NCBI GenBank assembly: GCA_033296885.1
Contig: MU863875.1
Location: forward strand, 62,001-126,000
DNA: 64,000 bases
Direction: 5' to 3'
Source: Triangularia verruculosa
Taxonomy: Eukaryota > Ascomycota > Sordariomycetes > Sordariales > Podosporaceae
In this document: piece after piece, positions 11,120 to 22,831 of the stretch
Position numbering within the stretch: position 1 is the first letter of the stretch
How the letters are laid out: each line of letters begins with the position of its first letter
Program-made: the position numbers and the translations under genes
The notes under the pieces: model-generated
Databases searched by the model: none
Told to the model about the DNA's origin: nothing
What the model saw: only the letters and a program-made list of their open reading frames with translations

Positions 11120-11755
11120 AAAATGAGGAGTGATGGAAGTGTTTTACTGCGACATTTGTGTTTTTTTCTGCGGTTTTGAGCACTGCTTTACTGGTGGTTC
11201 ACGAGATATTGCCACTGGAATCCTCGCGTGGCGTTGTGCGTTGGACTCTGTTTTCAGGGTTCACTCGGAAAGGGGCTCGGCTCCTAACTTTCAGCATATT
11301 TATCAACAAATTGGAGCATTTGAGGAGGAAAAAAAGCGCTTTCAGATGGAAGAGGATGGGAAATTGGAGAGAATATGGGATGGAAGCAGCCGATTTTTGA
11401 GAGGGGTGTTTTCTTGTATGGTGTAGAGGGTGGGGATAAAGCTATGCGCTGCCTTCTGAAGTTGGTTGTTGGAGGAGGAGATACTCAAAAAGCTGGGGCC
11501 GGGAGTGATTTTTACCTTTTTCTTTCTCTTTCAAGATTGGAAAGAAGTATTAAAAAGGGGCGAAGAATGTTAGTTTAGGTACTTGGTACTGTTTTGTACG
11601 GATATACAGATTGTAATTGAAGGGTATATATGTATATTTTGTGATCTTGTCGTGACATCTGTTAACGTACATTTTCGTGGTAGTATTCCATCTCGACAGG
11701 CCCCTTATATCATCACACCACTTCTATACCTCACAACCTGAACTTTATCTCTTAT
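11120..11755. other. Convergent 3' region
   Basis: This lies between the tails of the chromodomain gene and the NRK1-like gene. It is T- and GGAG-rich, with no gene that I can support. Confidence 0.5.
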
Positions 11756-12544
11756 TTATTCCCCCTGATTCTCTGCCCCCAAAATCCTCTCCAACCGCCC
11801 AACAACCTCCCCCACAGCCCAAATCAACACCTCCCCAAACCCTTCCTCTTCTCCCCCCTCCATAGCCAGGATCCCCTCCCTCTCCAACACCGCCTTGTCA
11901 AGCTTCCCACCCTTGACATTTCCGTCTTGAAAAAGATAAGCGTGCTGCTCAACGAAATTAGGCCAAACAACATCCTCCACATACCCCTCTGGATCCTTCC
12001 AGAAGCCCTCAAGCGTGACATATCCATCCCGGGCCTTGCGCCGCGCAATCGCCTTCTCCTCAGACGCCAAAAGAAACAGTTTAATGTCAATCTGCTCCAA
12101 TATCGGCTTGAACTCTTCCTGCTGGGAATACAGCAGGAAGCCGTCCAAGATGCAGATCTTGAGGTCTGGGGGGAATGAGGACAGAGAAGAAGCGGCGATG
12201 ATGGCGCGGGCGAGGGAGATTTGGGCGGGGGAGGCGGGGGGGATGGGGCCGGTGGTGTTTTGGTCTTCTTTGGAGTCGACGAAGGGGGGGAAGGAGCCGG
12301 TTGATTTGATGTGGGAGAGGGCGAGGGCGAGGGAGGGGAGGTTGAGGGATTGGGGGCAGTCCCAGTCGCGGTGGCCGGAGCGGAGGGGGAGGTGGGATTC
12401 GGGGAGGTAGAAGTCGTCTTGGTGGAGGATGAAGGTTTGGGTGGGGAGGAGGGTGCGGAGGAGGCGGGAGAGGGTTGTTTTGCCTGAGGAGGAGGGGCCG
12501 GAGAGGGAGATGATGAGGGCTTTTTGGTTTTGGGGGAGGGGCAT
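11756..12544 (-). CDS. Nicotinamide riboside kinase (NRK1-like)
   Basis: Phosphorylates nicotinamide riboside to NMN in NAD+ salvage. It is a single exon of 262 residues. A P-loop GPSSSGKTTLSRLL lies at residues 16-29, followed by HQDDFY (the Asp after His-Gln is the family's catalytic residue) and DWDCPQSLN, which in the family contacts the substrate ribose. The hydrophobic ILDGFLLY strand and the lid segment KAIARRKARDGYVT follow. Length and order fit fungal NRK/uridine-kinase-like proteins. The 5' end sits in a very G-rich plus-strand context, which is codon bias (Pro/Leu CCC and CTC) rather than repeat DNA. It is divergent from the peptidyl-tRNA hydrolase gene. Confidence 0.85.
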   Translation of the reverse strand: MPLPQNQKALIISLSGPSSSGKTTLSRLLRTLLPTQTFILHQDDFYLPESHLPLRSGHRDWDCPQSLNLPSLALALSHIKSTGSFPPFVDSKEDQNTTGPIPPASPAQISLARAIIAASSLSSFPPDLKICILDGFLLYSQQEEFKPILEQIDIKLFLLASEEKAIARRKARDGYVTLEGFWKDPEGYVEDVVWPNFVEQHAYLFQDGNVKGGKLDKAVLEREGILAMEGGEEEGFGEVLIWAVGEVVGRLERILGAENQGE

Positions 12545-13163
12545 TTTGACGGGAGGGGAGCGGAAAGGGAAAGTCGAAAGGTGGTTTTGAGCTGGGAGGG
12601 TGGTGAGATTTGGGAGGTGAGATGAGGCTTTGAAGATGTCGAGGTGGGTGGTGTAACGATGATAAATAGCGCCGCTATGAAGTGGACAGTGAACGATGAA
12701 ACGGCCGTAAACCCGAATCTAGTATATTTCTGAGGATGCTCAGATTAAATATAAGATAAAAAGATATATCTCCAAAAAGGCGGGAAATACTCATACATCA
12801 GCTAAGATACCCTCACAAGATGACTTACACAAATCCAACCCCCCTGTCAAAGCCGGTCGTCCAAAAATAACCGGGGTAATTTATACCGTAAAATACCGTA
12901 CCACCCCCAATCCGGAACTTACCGGCGCATTATCCGCTCCCAAGCAGCACCCGACCTCAGCGCTAATCTCTGGCGCTGATCAAACAAATTCCCGATGTCT
13001 GATGAATTTCCAAGCAGTATCCAACACCAACACACGCACGTCATAGGGACAACAACCATCTCCAACAATTCCTTCAAAGACAACACAACGATAACTGCCA
13101 CTCCCCCGACCCCCCCTCGAAACACCACCTCACCACAATAACACCAGTAAAAGAACCCAAAAA
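12545..13163. promoter_or_regulatory. Divergent promoter, NRK1-like / PTH2
   Basis: This 619-nt head-to-head spacer contains an AT-rich core near 12720-12790 and a duplicated ATACCGTA box near 12883-12901. No coding sequence is seen. Confidence 0.5.
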
Positions 13164-13889
13164 ATGGACGACCCAACCCTCCACACCTCCACCACCGTCC
13201 TCACCACCTCCATCATCACCTTCATCTCGGGCTTTTTGTTAGGAGTCTACAGCATAAACGGGCACCTCCTCCCCCCCTCCCTCCGCGCAGAGCGAGAAGC
13301 GCAGTGGAAAGACCCCGTCGAGTCCGACGAAAGCGACATTGACGAGGCCGACACCATCCTCGACCACGCCCCCAACTGGAGCAACGGGCCCGAAGCAGAC
13401 AAGAAACAGGGTTTGCGAGCTTCTGTCACTGAGCAGATCAGGGAGGAGTGCAAGTTGGTGCTGGTGGTGAGGACGGATCTTGGGATGACGAAAGGTACCT
13501 ACCACTTATTTAAAACAGAAAGAAAATAGTGGGATTGATGCTAACATGAGATTGGGGATACAGGGAAAATCGCGGCTCAAGCTAGTCATGCCACGCTGGC
13601 TTGCTATAAGACTTTATCAAAGGCTGCGCAGAAAGATCCGAATGGAAGGGCGGCGCAGATTCTGAGGCAGTGGGAGAGGAGGGGGCAGGCTAAGATTGCG
13701 GTGCAGGTTAAGAGTGAGGAGGAACTTTTGGTATTACAGGGAACGGCGAGGAGTCTTGGGATTACGGCTGAGGTTATTGCCGATGCGGGAAGGACGCAGA
13801 TTGAGAGTGGGAGTTTGACTGTGCTGGGTGTTGGGCCGGCGCCGAAGAGCGAGGTTGATGGTGTTACTGGGGGTCTTAAGCTTCTCTAA
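13164..13889 (+). CDS. PTH2: Peptidyl-tRNA hydrolase 2 (Pth2/Bit1 family)
   Basis: Cleaves peptidyl-tRNA released from stalled ribosomes. Two exons, 13164-13494 and 13564-13889, encode 218 residues. The join restores the family signature: KLVLVVRTDLGMTKG-KIAAQASHATLACYK, with the conserved His and Lys; the C-terminal half has the conserved Asp in IADAGRTQIESGS and ends TVLGVGPAP. An N-terminal hydrophobic segment at about residues 13-30 (TSIITFISGFLLGVYSI) resembles the membrane anchor of the mitochondrial outer-membrane form (human PTRH2). Residues 45-85 form an acidic linker. The intron branch point is GCTAACAT. Confidence 0.92.
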
Positions 13890-14147
13890 GGGGGGGCAGG
13901 GGTGAAAAAAAGGTAGACAGACAACATTGGGCTTATAGGCGGCGGCGTAAGTAGGTTCTGGGATTCTTTATTCTGGGTTCAAGCATGTTGGAAGCATTAA
14001 AAAGCGAGGGTTCTAATAGACAAGAGATATACAATTTTCACTTTGAAAACCGGGACAGCATCGACAACACGTACAGCATAAACACATTTTCAGCCATTGC
14101 TATTAAATCTCATAAACCGGGTATCATTACACCCCCCATCTCCCCCT

Positions 14148-15866
14148 CTAATCCTTCCTCGCAAACCTCGCCAAACTCGGCCCCAGTGCCTCCTGCCTAT
14201 CCTTAAACTTCTCATCCTTCTTCTCCTGCATCTCCTTGATCATCTCCTCCACCCTCACCCTCTTCTCGTCAACGATATTCTTCTTCTTCTGCTTTCTCAG
14301 GTACTTCTTCAGCGCCGTGTTCTTGCCCCTCGCCTTCTTCTTCAGCTCCTCCACCACATCCACCGGCGCCGCATCCAAGTCCCTGTCCGCCTGCCTCTGC
14401 TTCTCCGACCGAAGATCCAACGCGCCGATAAAGTTGGGATCAAGCGCAATCATCTCCGGCTTGAGCTTGTTGAGCAGCGCCTTGACTTCGCCCTCTTGTC
14501 TCTGCTTCTTCGTCTCGAATGGGTTCACTTCCAGGGCGTCGTAGTTGGGCTCGCCAGCACCTGGGACGATCATCGACGAGAACCCTTCGGCGTGGGAAAT
14601 GCCGAGGACGTCTTCGTATGGGCACCAGCGGACTCGCTCGACTTTGTGGCCTTCGCCGCCCCAGGTCATGTATGGTGATTGCACCTTTTCCTGGACGGGC
14701 TTGTTCTTGTCGAAGAGGCCGCGCCAGACGGTGGTGTGGGTGTTCCAGCCGACGGCGGTGAGGCCGGTGTCTGAGATGGCGATGGAGGAGGCGGGGGATC
14801 GGGTGAAGTAGGAGGAGACGGCTTCTTTGAAGTTGCGGATGTCCCAGATGCACATCTTGTTGTCTTGGCCGGCCGAGACCATGTAGCGACCTTCGCGGTC
14901 GACGTCGAGGGCTCGTACGGGGCCGCGGTGGGCGAGGAGCTTGACGAGGGGTTCGGAGGAGTTGGGGGACCATAATGTGACGGTGCCGTTTTGTTGGCCA
15001 ACGTGGAGGATGGCGTTGTAGGGGTTCTGGGCGAGGGAGACGGGGGTGCCTTGTTTGGTTGAGATTTCGGAGACGATTTGACCGGTCGAGGTATCTTGGT
15101 ATTTGAGGGAGCCGTTGATGCCCTGGAAGTGTCAGCAGAAACATATCAAGTGAAAGGATCAGATTGAGCTTACCAATGTCGCCAGCAGGAAGTGGTATGG
15201 GAGAAACTGCATATGCGACACCTCGACGTGCTTCTTCAAGCAGTGGAGCTCAACACCCTGCGCGTCGTAGATATAGACATACTTCTTTTGCGCAACGGCA
15301 AAGAATTGGTTGTTATGCAAGAACCGAGCATCGCGAATCGTCTCCCCCAGCTGAAGCTCACATCCAAGCTTTCCTTCTCGCCAGTCCATTGTCGCAACAT
15401 GACCTTTCCTCCCCGCCAGAATCAAATCCCGGCCATTCCTGCTGTATTCGCAAACATATGGCCCCAGATCCTTGAGCTTCAACTCGAATCCCTTCTGCGC
15501 CACCTCAATCGCAACATTTTGTTGGATGTCGTCCTGGCGAACCTTGTATGTCCTTTCAAGCTCTGTCTCTGGTTCAAGGAAACCAGCTGTATTCTCTAGC
15601 AAAATCTCTGCCTCCTTCGCCTTGTATGTCGCCTCCTTGTACTTGTTCTCTAGTGATGTGAGGTTTCGCCGTAACTTCTTGTCTCTTACGCCTCTGGTAT
15701 CGATTCCGCGACCGCGACCATAGGCCTTATGCGCCTCTCGTTGGCGACGAGCCTTCACTAGCTCGGACTTTGATTTGAAATCGGTTCGTGGTTTCTTGAG
15801 GACGAGCTGTCCATTGTTGGGCTGTGATACCCTCGCGAGGGGCGTGTCGACGGTATCTACCTCCAT
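14148..15866 (-). CDS. UTP7: U3 snoRNP/SSU processome protein UTP7 (WDR46)
   Basis: This WD40 protein of the 90S pre-ribosome acts in 18S rRNA maturation. Two exons, 15866-15174 and 15122-14148, give 555 residues, the same size as the yeast protein. The N-terminal helical region (KSELVKARRQREAHKAYGRG) is followed by WD-type blades (DLILAGRKGHVATMDWREG; NNQFFAVAQKKYVYIYDAQG; GRYMVSAGQDNKMCIWDIR). The BING4-type C-terminal domain has WCPYEDVLGISHAEGFSSM and VPGAGEPNYDALEVNPFE. A strongly basic tail (KKKARGKNTALKKYLRKQ) fits rRNA contact. The intron is phase 0 between LLATL and GINGSLKYQ. It faces TSR1 across a 321-nt promoter. Confidence 0.95.
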
Positions 15867-16187
15867 TTCGGCTGATTTTGTGGTCGTGGAGATGGTTCGA
15901 AATGGCAGAATTCCACGAACCTTGAGCGCTGTTGCTCAGTTGCGTTGGAACTTTTTTGGCAGGGGTCCACTAAAAAGTTGGGGAAAGACTGTCTGATTGG
16001 TCGCACAATGCTACTGATAAGATATGCCCACAAGGTCGAAAAAAGATGTGCCCCGCCATCACCGCCCCTCGATTCACTCGGATACCAGGACAGTTAATCA
16101 GTAAATCAGTAAATACCGGTACACCAGGTCGAACAAGCAAAAGTGGCGTCTCTTCCCTTCCGATTCAAAGCCGGCAGCGACGCAAAG
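15867..16187. promoter_or_regulatory. Bidirectional promoter, UTP7 / TSR1
   Basis: Only 321 nt separate the two start codons. It contains a CCAAT-type box (GATTGG near 15995-16000), a GATAAG near 16016-16021, and AACTTTTT/AAAAAGTT elements near 15948 and 15971 that resemble ribosome-biogenesis promoter elements of other fungi. No coding sequence is seen. Confidence 0.55.
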
Positions 16188-18756
16188 ATGCCTGGCGCCG
16201 TGGCCACGGGCCATTCCCACAGGCCGACAACCAAGCAGCAGAACAAGGGCTTCAAGTCGCGGAAGTCAACCAAGGGTCAGCTGCGGGATGCTGCCAAAGG
16301 TATGAGTCACGCCGATTGGGCAGGAATATTGGGGATTTGGGGTTCAAAAGGGGCTACAAATCATGGAAACATGCCGGGGGGTGGTCATGAAAGAACTTGG
16401 CCGTGGCTGACATCTTAGAACCACAGGCAGAATCGAGCCCGGACAGCGCAAGACGATCCACCAGCAAGCCATGTCTAAACTCGACCGAAAGAACCGCGCG
16501 AAGCAGAGACAGCAGGAGAAGGCTCGGGAGCACGCCAGGGAGACTTCAGTATTCGCCGGAAAGGACGGAGCGCCTCGCAATGTTGCGGTCATCCCTCTGT
16601 GCGCCGATGGCGACGCTGTTGCTGCGATCAAGGCCCTGAACGAGAGCGTTGAGGCCGAGGCCGAGATCAAGGAGGGATGCTTCAGGGTCCCAGTCAACAG
16701 GTTCAAGCAGAAGCTGCAGTACTTCCCCCTCACCAGGGATCTTACCGCCTGCTTGGACGCCGCTCGGGTTGCCGATTTCGTGGTTCTGATCCTTTCAGCT
16801 GAGCAGGAGGTGGACGACCTGGGAGAGCTGATTATTCGCAGCGTCGAAAGTCAGGGCTTGTCGACTCTGTTTACCGTTATTCAGGGCCTCAACAAGATCG
16901 AACCCGCGAAACAGAGACTGTCGGTCGTCTCTTCCTTGAAGTCCTACATCACCCACTTCCACCCCGAGCAGGAGAAGCTCTGCAGTCTCGACAACAGACA
17001 AGAATGCGCCAACTTGATGCGCTCGCTTTGCAACACCACGCCAAAGGGTATCAGGTGGAGAGATGAGAGAAGCTGGATGTTGGTGGAGGATGTCAATTTT
17101 GGCGGCGAGACCACAGTTGTCACCGGTGTGGTCAGGGGCAAGGGTCTCAAGGCTGACAGATTGGTGCAGGTTGGCGATTGGGGGACATTCCAGATTGAGA
17201 AGATCACGGCGGCACCACTTGCTTCAAGAAAGGGTGCTGAAGGTATGGCTGTTGACGGCGCCGAAGGAGACGCCCTCGATGCGCCGACGGAGGACCAGGA
17301 TGAGCTTGCCGAACTGGCGCCAGAAGAAGTCAATATGGAGGATGACGAGATGGATGGAGCTATTCCCGAGCCAAAGAAGGGAGTCTTGTTGGATGAGCAC
17401 CATTATTTCTCCGACGACGACCAGGTTATCGCACTCCAGATGCCAAAGAAGGTACCAAAGGGGACCTCCAAGTATCAGTCTGCCTGGTTCTTGGATGGTG
17501 GTGATGAGTCTGAGGATGGGTCAGATCTCGAGGATTTTGAGATGGAGGACGCACAAGAGGAGGAGCCTGCGAGACCAGAAGATGGTATCGAGGGTGCTGC
17601 TGGAGATGTTGCCATGACTGAGGGTGCGCCAACAGAATACGCCAAATCAGTAGCATTTGTTGAGCCCAACGAGGAGGAGGATGCTATGGAGCTGGAAGCC
17701 TATCGCAAGCAAAAGCGCTCCGAGGCCGAGGATGACCTGGAGTTCCCAGACGAGATTGAGCTCCACCCCAACGTTCTTGCCAGAGAAAGATTGGCCAAGT
17801 ACAGAGGTCTCAAGAGCTTGAGGACAAGTCCTTGGGTAGAGGAGGAGGATCGCGCACATGAGCCAGAGGAATGGAAGAGGTTGCTTCAGATTTCTGACTA
17901 CCAGGCGGCTCGCATCAGAGCAGCCAGAGAGGCTCTGGTTGGTGGTGTCGCCCCTGGCACTCGTGTTCACGTCCACCTCAAGGGCGTGCCATCAGAGGTT
18001 CAGGCTTCTTACGGCCCAAGCCGGCCACTGACTCTTGTCTCTCTCCTGAGACACGAGCACAAGCGGACAGCGATGAACATCCTCATCAACCTTCCTGCCG
18101 ATGCTCCAGCGCCTATCAAGTCGAAGGAGGAGTTGATTGTTCAATACGGCCCAAGGAGGTTTGTCATCAAGCCTCTGTTCTCCCAAGGCGGCGCCACTCC
18201 CAACGACGTCCACAAGTACTGCCGGTTCATCCACCCCGGCCAGTCCGCCGTGGCTACCTTTATGGGTCCTGTCGCTTGGGGCTCGATGCCAGTTCTGTTT
18301 TACAAGAGAATCATCCCTGGGGAAGACACACCCTACCAGGACGAGGAGTCTGACCTGCCATTGAAGCTCATTGCTACAGGCACCACGATGCCTCCGTCAA
18401 CATCCCGCGTCATCGCCAAGAGAGCCATTCTCACCGGCCACCCATATCATATCCACAAGAAGATTGTCACCATTCGGTACATGTTCTTCAACAGAGAAGA
18501 TGTGGAGTGGTTCAAGGCTCTGCCGATGTGGACCAGGAGAGGTCGCACGGGTTACATCAAGGAGCCGCTCGGTACCCACGGTTACTTCAAGGCTACGTTT
18601 GACGGGCGGATCAATCCCCAGGATTCGGTCGGTGTCAGCTTGTACAAGCGGGTGTGGCCGCGTCCCGCCGAGCCATTGCAGGGGCTGCTGCTTGATCCTG
18701 ATTCGGTGCCGGAGTTGGTGGAGGATGATGATGCTATGGATGCGGATGTTGAGTAG
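16188..18756 (+). CDS. TSR1: 40S biogenesis factor TSR1
   Basis: Late cytoplasmic/nucleolar 40S assembly factor related to the GTPase Bms1 but without a working GTP site. Two exons, 16188-16299 and 16427-18756, give 813 residues. The N terminus MPGAVATGHSHRPTTKQQNK joins AAKG-RIEPGQRKTIHQQ across the intron. Visible blocks: DRKNRAKQRQQEK, an AARP2CN-type segment (GRGKGLKADRLVQVGDWG region), an acidic insert at about residues 330-460, and a C-terminal beta-rich domain with LRTSPWV, YGPRRFVIKPLFSQGG and GTHGYFKATFDGRI. No NKxD motif is seen where a GTPase would need it, as expected for TSR1. It shares its promoter with UTP7. Confidence 0.95.
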
Positions 18757-18973
18757 GTATTTCCAAAGGGATAGATATACCCCGAAGAGGGCTCATGACG
18801 GCGTTTGGGGGATAAATGAAAATTTCTTTGTTTCTGTTACCACCTTGAACCAGATTACCACCGGTGTTTGATAACGCTCACTAAAATATCATGATGATAT
18901 GCTCGCTCGCTCGCTTGCTGACAGGGAACAAACCACCTCCAACTCCCGCTCAACAACCAACACTTTGTCTATC

Positions 18974-19915
18974 TTATAGCCTTCCAGGCTGAGTAACAGG
19001 AACACCCAACCTCTTGCTCCAAGGATCCTTGCGCCAGTCTGTCTCAGGTTCATACTCGGTGATCTCACCGAACCTTTTTGCCAACTCAGTGCCGTTGGGG
19101 TACTTTTGCTTGAGGAACTCATATATGAGATCGATTCCTGCGGTCACCTATGTATGGTCTTTATCAGCATGATATCTCTTTCTCCCCCTCCCTACAACGA
19201 CACAATGTTTTGAAATACTCACCCCAGAACTACTCCAAACCTTTCCGTCTTCAACCCACCTCGCGGGCGAAACCCATTTTACCTTTGGTCCCATCGCCGT
19301 CATGACCGCCCAGGCTGCCTTGTTGGTGGTGGCTCTATACCCATCCAGCACTCCGCTCTGCGCGGCGATTCCGGAACCGGTGCAGATTGTGATGAGGTAC
19401 TTTAGCTTTGGGAATATCTCGCGGATGAACTGGAGTTCTGGGGCTAGGTCGGGGGAGCGGGCGCCGGGACCGCCGGGGACGATGAGGACTTCGAGGTTGG
19501 AAGGGGGTGAGGAGAAGGTGTGGGTGGGGGTGATGGTGGGCCAGAAGATGGATTGGTGGGTGTTCATCATGGGGGAGGAGGGCTCAGTGGTGACGGGGAG
19601 GAGGGTGCGGGAGAGGAGGGAGAGGGTTAGGTGGCGGTTGTGGGCGAGGAGTTGGAGGATGTCGAGGGGGCCGTAGATGTCCATTAGTTCGAAGGCGCGG
19701 AATAAGAGGACGCCGTAGTGAGTTGGGGGGTCTTCTGGGGGGGTGAAAGGGGCTGCTGGTAAGGGGGGTGAGTGAGGGCCGGGTTTGAAGCTGGGGGCTT
19801 TTTGATGGGGGTCGTTGTTTTTGTTTTTGCCATGTGGAGTGGCTAGGACTGAGGAGAAGAGGAGGAGGAGGAGGGAGGTGGTGAGGAGATGGGTGAGGGA
19901 GGGGGAGGGTGCCAT
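18974..19915 (-). CDS. Secreted DJ-1/PfpI-family protein
   Basis: This is a class I glutamine-amidotransferase-like fold; fungal relatives include isonitrile-hydratase-like and ThiJ/PfpI proteins, so the substrate is unknown. Two exons, 19915-19223 and 19147-18974, give 288 residues. A signal peptide is likely (MAPSPSLTHLLTTSLLLLLFSSVLA, about 25 residues), followed by a Pro-rich spacer. The fold begins YGVLLFRAFELMDIYGPLDIL, and the nucleophile elbow reads ITICTGSGIAA with the conserved Cys. The intron is phase 0 and rejoins WSSSG-VTAGIDLIYEFL, the family's GVTAGID block. A competing CAG acceptor 8 nt further downstream would remove VTA and is not preferred. Confidence 0.85.
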
Positions 19916-21062
19916 CTTGTTGTAGATGGCACTGTTCAAGATTTGAGTATATCCAAAGATGTTCAAGATGTATGTGTTCTCAACACGCAAAAACAGCTTT
20001 ATTCAACAATCTGAACACCTCTTTTCCCAAAAGAACCCGAGACTTGGTGAAAGGAACGCCGCCTTTTATACAAAGCTCTCACTCCAATGTCACCCCTGTT
20101 CCTCACCAAAAAAAATCATCACAATCAAGATACAACCAAAAACTCTCCACGGAAAGAGATCGTCCGTCAAAAAAACTCACTTCACCTGATCTGACCTACA
20201 TTTTCTGCATCTCAGAACCGAGAGTAGCAACCACATCCGCACCATCTAAGATTGGGGACATAGCTCAGCCGTCATCATTGGCTAGGGACCTCGCCTCACA
20301 CACTTGTACCTATCATCACCAACGCCCCCAAGTCTCTAAACCACCACCAACAATTCCCTCTTTGAGTAAGCACAAAATTCCCCAGTCAGCCAACCTAGAC
20401 TCCCGACTGCAACAGAGCAAGTTTTTTTCTGCTCTCTATTGGTCACACACACACACACTACAGACCTCTTACAACTTGCATAGGTGCTACTACTGCTGCT
20501 TCCCGGTCCCTTTGCAGCAAGCAGTAAGCATAAGGTATGATGTGGGAAGAGAGCACAAATGAGCACATTTCCTCTGTTGACAAGGGACGGAGTTTTCATC
20601 ATCATACAAATCTCCCTTTTGCCAAGATTATCGGGAACTGCAGCTCGAATCCTTCAACGGAGTCTTTCACGGAACATCTTCTTTTGGATGGAGAGAGAGA
20701 GAGGTGGTGAACCTTGACGGCTGGTCACCAGGGTTGGGGTTGTTAGAGAGTAATTATGTCACCCTCCCCCCCTGCCCCTGTTAACCTCGTTATCTTATCT
20801 CTTGCCAGTAGGTCGCCCCTCACCACCATCCAACATTTATCCCGAAGCTACCCCTCCTCTCCTCCGATTTGGGGAGAGGGTCGGGTCCAACCGTCTACTA
20901 ACAGGGAAAACATGGGTGGATAACTAGTTGTAAAGTTTCCCATACTTACGTAGAGATCGAGTCAATCAAAAGTTTAAACCTCCCCCTTACACAACCCAGC
21001 CCACCACCTCGAACATTATATACCCAAGTGTCTGAACATCAACCCCCCATCACATCACAAAA
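19916..21062. promoter_or_regulatory. Divergent region between DJ-1-like gene and ureG
   Basis: A 1.1 kb spacer. On the ureG side, two abutting TTATC boxes (20790-20799) and a GATAA (20919-20923) are candidate sites for GATA nitrogen regulators of the AreA/NIT2 type. TATATA lies at about 21017-21022, about 40 nt before the ureG ATG. A short CA run lies at 20446-20457. No gene is seen. Confidence 0.5.
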
Positions 21063-21993
21063 ATGGCCCACCAGCACACCCACGACGGCGTCCACTTCCA
21101 CGCCGCCCACGACCACGCCGTCTCCTTCAACGCCGCCGCCGCCGACCACGGCCACACCCACGAGATCCTCGACGGCCCCGGCTCCTACCACAACCGTGAG
21201 ATGCCCATCACCGAAGGGCGCAACTGGGCCGACCGCGCCTTCACCATTGGCATTGGCGGGTAACTACCCCCCCCCCCTCCTTTCCCCCCTATCCGCTATC
21301 CCCCTATATTCCCCTATATCCCCCTCCCCGTTGCTAACCACTCCACGTAACTCCAGCCCCGTCGGATCAGGCAAAACAGCCCTCATGCTCTCCCTCTCCC
21401 TCGCCCTCCGCACCACCCTTTCCCTAGCAGCAGTAACAAACGACATCTTCACCCGCGAAGACGCCGAATTCCTCACCCGCAACCGCGCCCTCCCCCCCCA
21501 ACGCATCCGCGCAATCGAAACAGGAGGCTGCCCCCACGCCGCCGTCCGCGAGGACATCTCCGCCAACCTCGCCGCCCTCGAAGACCTCCACGCCCAGTTC
21601 GACACCGACCTCCTCCTCATCGAGTCCGGCGGCGACAACCTAGCCGCCAACTACTCCCGCGAGCTCGCCGACTACATCATCTACGTCATCGACGTCTCGG
21701 GCGGCGACAAGATTCCCCGGAAAGGAGGTCCCGGGATCACCCAGTCGGATCTTCTGGTGGTGAACAAGACGGATCTTGCCGAGCTTATAGGTGCGGATCT
21801 GGACGTCATGGACAGGGATGCCCGCAAGATGAGGGAGGGCGGCCCGACGGTGTTCGGGCAGGTCAAGAAGGGCGTTGGTGTTGATCACATCGTCAACTTG
21901 ATCCTGAGCGCGTGGAAGGCGAGCGGTGCCGAGGAACAGAGAAGAAGTGTCGGTGGCCCAAGGCCTACCCCTGGATTGGAGGAGTTGCAGTAA
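21063..21993 (+). CDS. ureG: Urease accessory GTPase UreG
   Basis: This SIMIBI-class GTPase delivers nickel to apo-urease together with UreD/UreF. Two exons, 21063-21259 and 21357-21993, give 277 residues. The N terminus is His-rich (MAHQHTHDGVHFHAAHDHAV), as in plant and fungal UreG, and may bind metal. The intron splits the P-loop: FTIGIGG-PVGSGKTALM. Further motifs are DIFTREDAEFL, ETGGCPHAAVREDISANL (the Cys-Pro-His nickel site) and VVNKTDLAELIGADL. All key residues are present. GATA-type boxes upstream fit nitrogen control (inference). Confidence 0.96.
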
Positions 21994-22831
21994 ATATGTA
22001 AAAAGATAAACACCCAGATGAGCCGGCTAGAACAGCATCTAGGGAATCACATTGTACATATATCAGACCAAAAATTGACAAACCTCGGACCAGCGACAAC
22101 GATCCTGCTCAACATTTTGTCATCTTTGCGCTTGATCATGTTCAATTAGTGACCAACGTACACCTAATCCTCCCAAGTACAAAAAATAAGAATAAGAGCT
22201 CATTAAGGATTGACTATGGGTTTGTATCTATTTGTTACATGGACAAGGCCACGATAATCCATTGCAGGCCACGCATCTGCTGAGCATCAACAACAACGAC
22301 AACAAGTCCATTGGGGACAAAAAGAAAGGCAGCCTCCGGTCATTATCCTCCACAACCTTAACCTCACTCACTCCCATTTTATAGACCTCCACATGTCAAA
22401 CCTTGCTCCCCAAAAAGATTGATTCTCACAGCTATATTAGAATGAAAAGGATTGCCAGACGCGGCCCACCCGGAAGGGTCAGGCAGGTCGCCGTCTCCGT
22501 TAGATCTGGTCGAAACAGATTCCCCCGTCCCCTGAAGCAGGTTGCAAAGCCGCAAACTGTTGGTATCGCAAAACGCTAATCATGATGTGTCCAAAGCACT
22601 CGAACGGGCAGTAGCCTCCCGAGCGTAGGATGTCGGGTGATTTAAAAGAGTAGCTGCTGACGAAGATGTTCGTGAAAACCGAGACGAATATGGTTGAGGT
22701 CAACTCGCGTCGAAAGAACGATTGCGAAATTCATGGTAGTAATACAGAAGAAAAAGAAGAAAAGTGAACTCGAACGTTGAATGGGTCTGAAAAGAGAAAA
22801 AAAGATACTCCTTCAGATCATGAATCAAGTC
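21994..22831. other. Convergent 3' region, ureG / Pumilio gene
   Basis: The 3' UTRs meet tail to tail. AT-rich stretches appear near 22180-22260; no coding sequence is seen. Confidence 0.5.

Noticed and set aside
20259..20310. tRNA-Ala-like start (GGGGACATAGCTCAG)
   Set aside because: No B box, T arm or matching acceptor strand follows within tRNA length.
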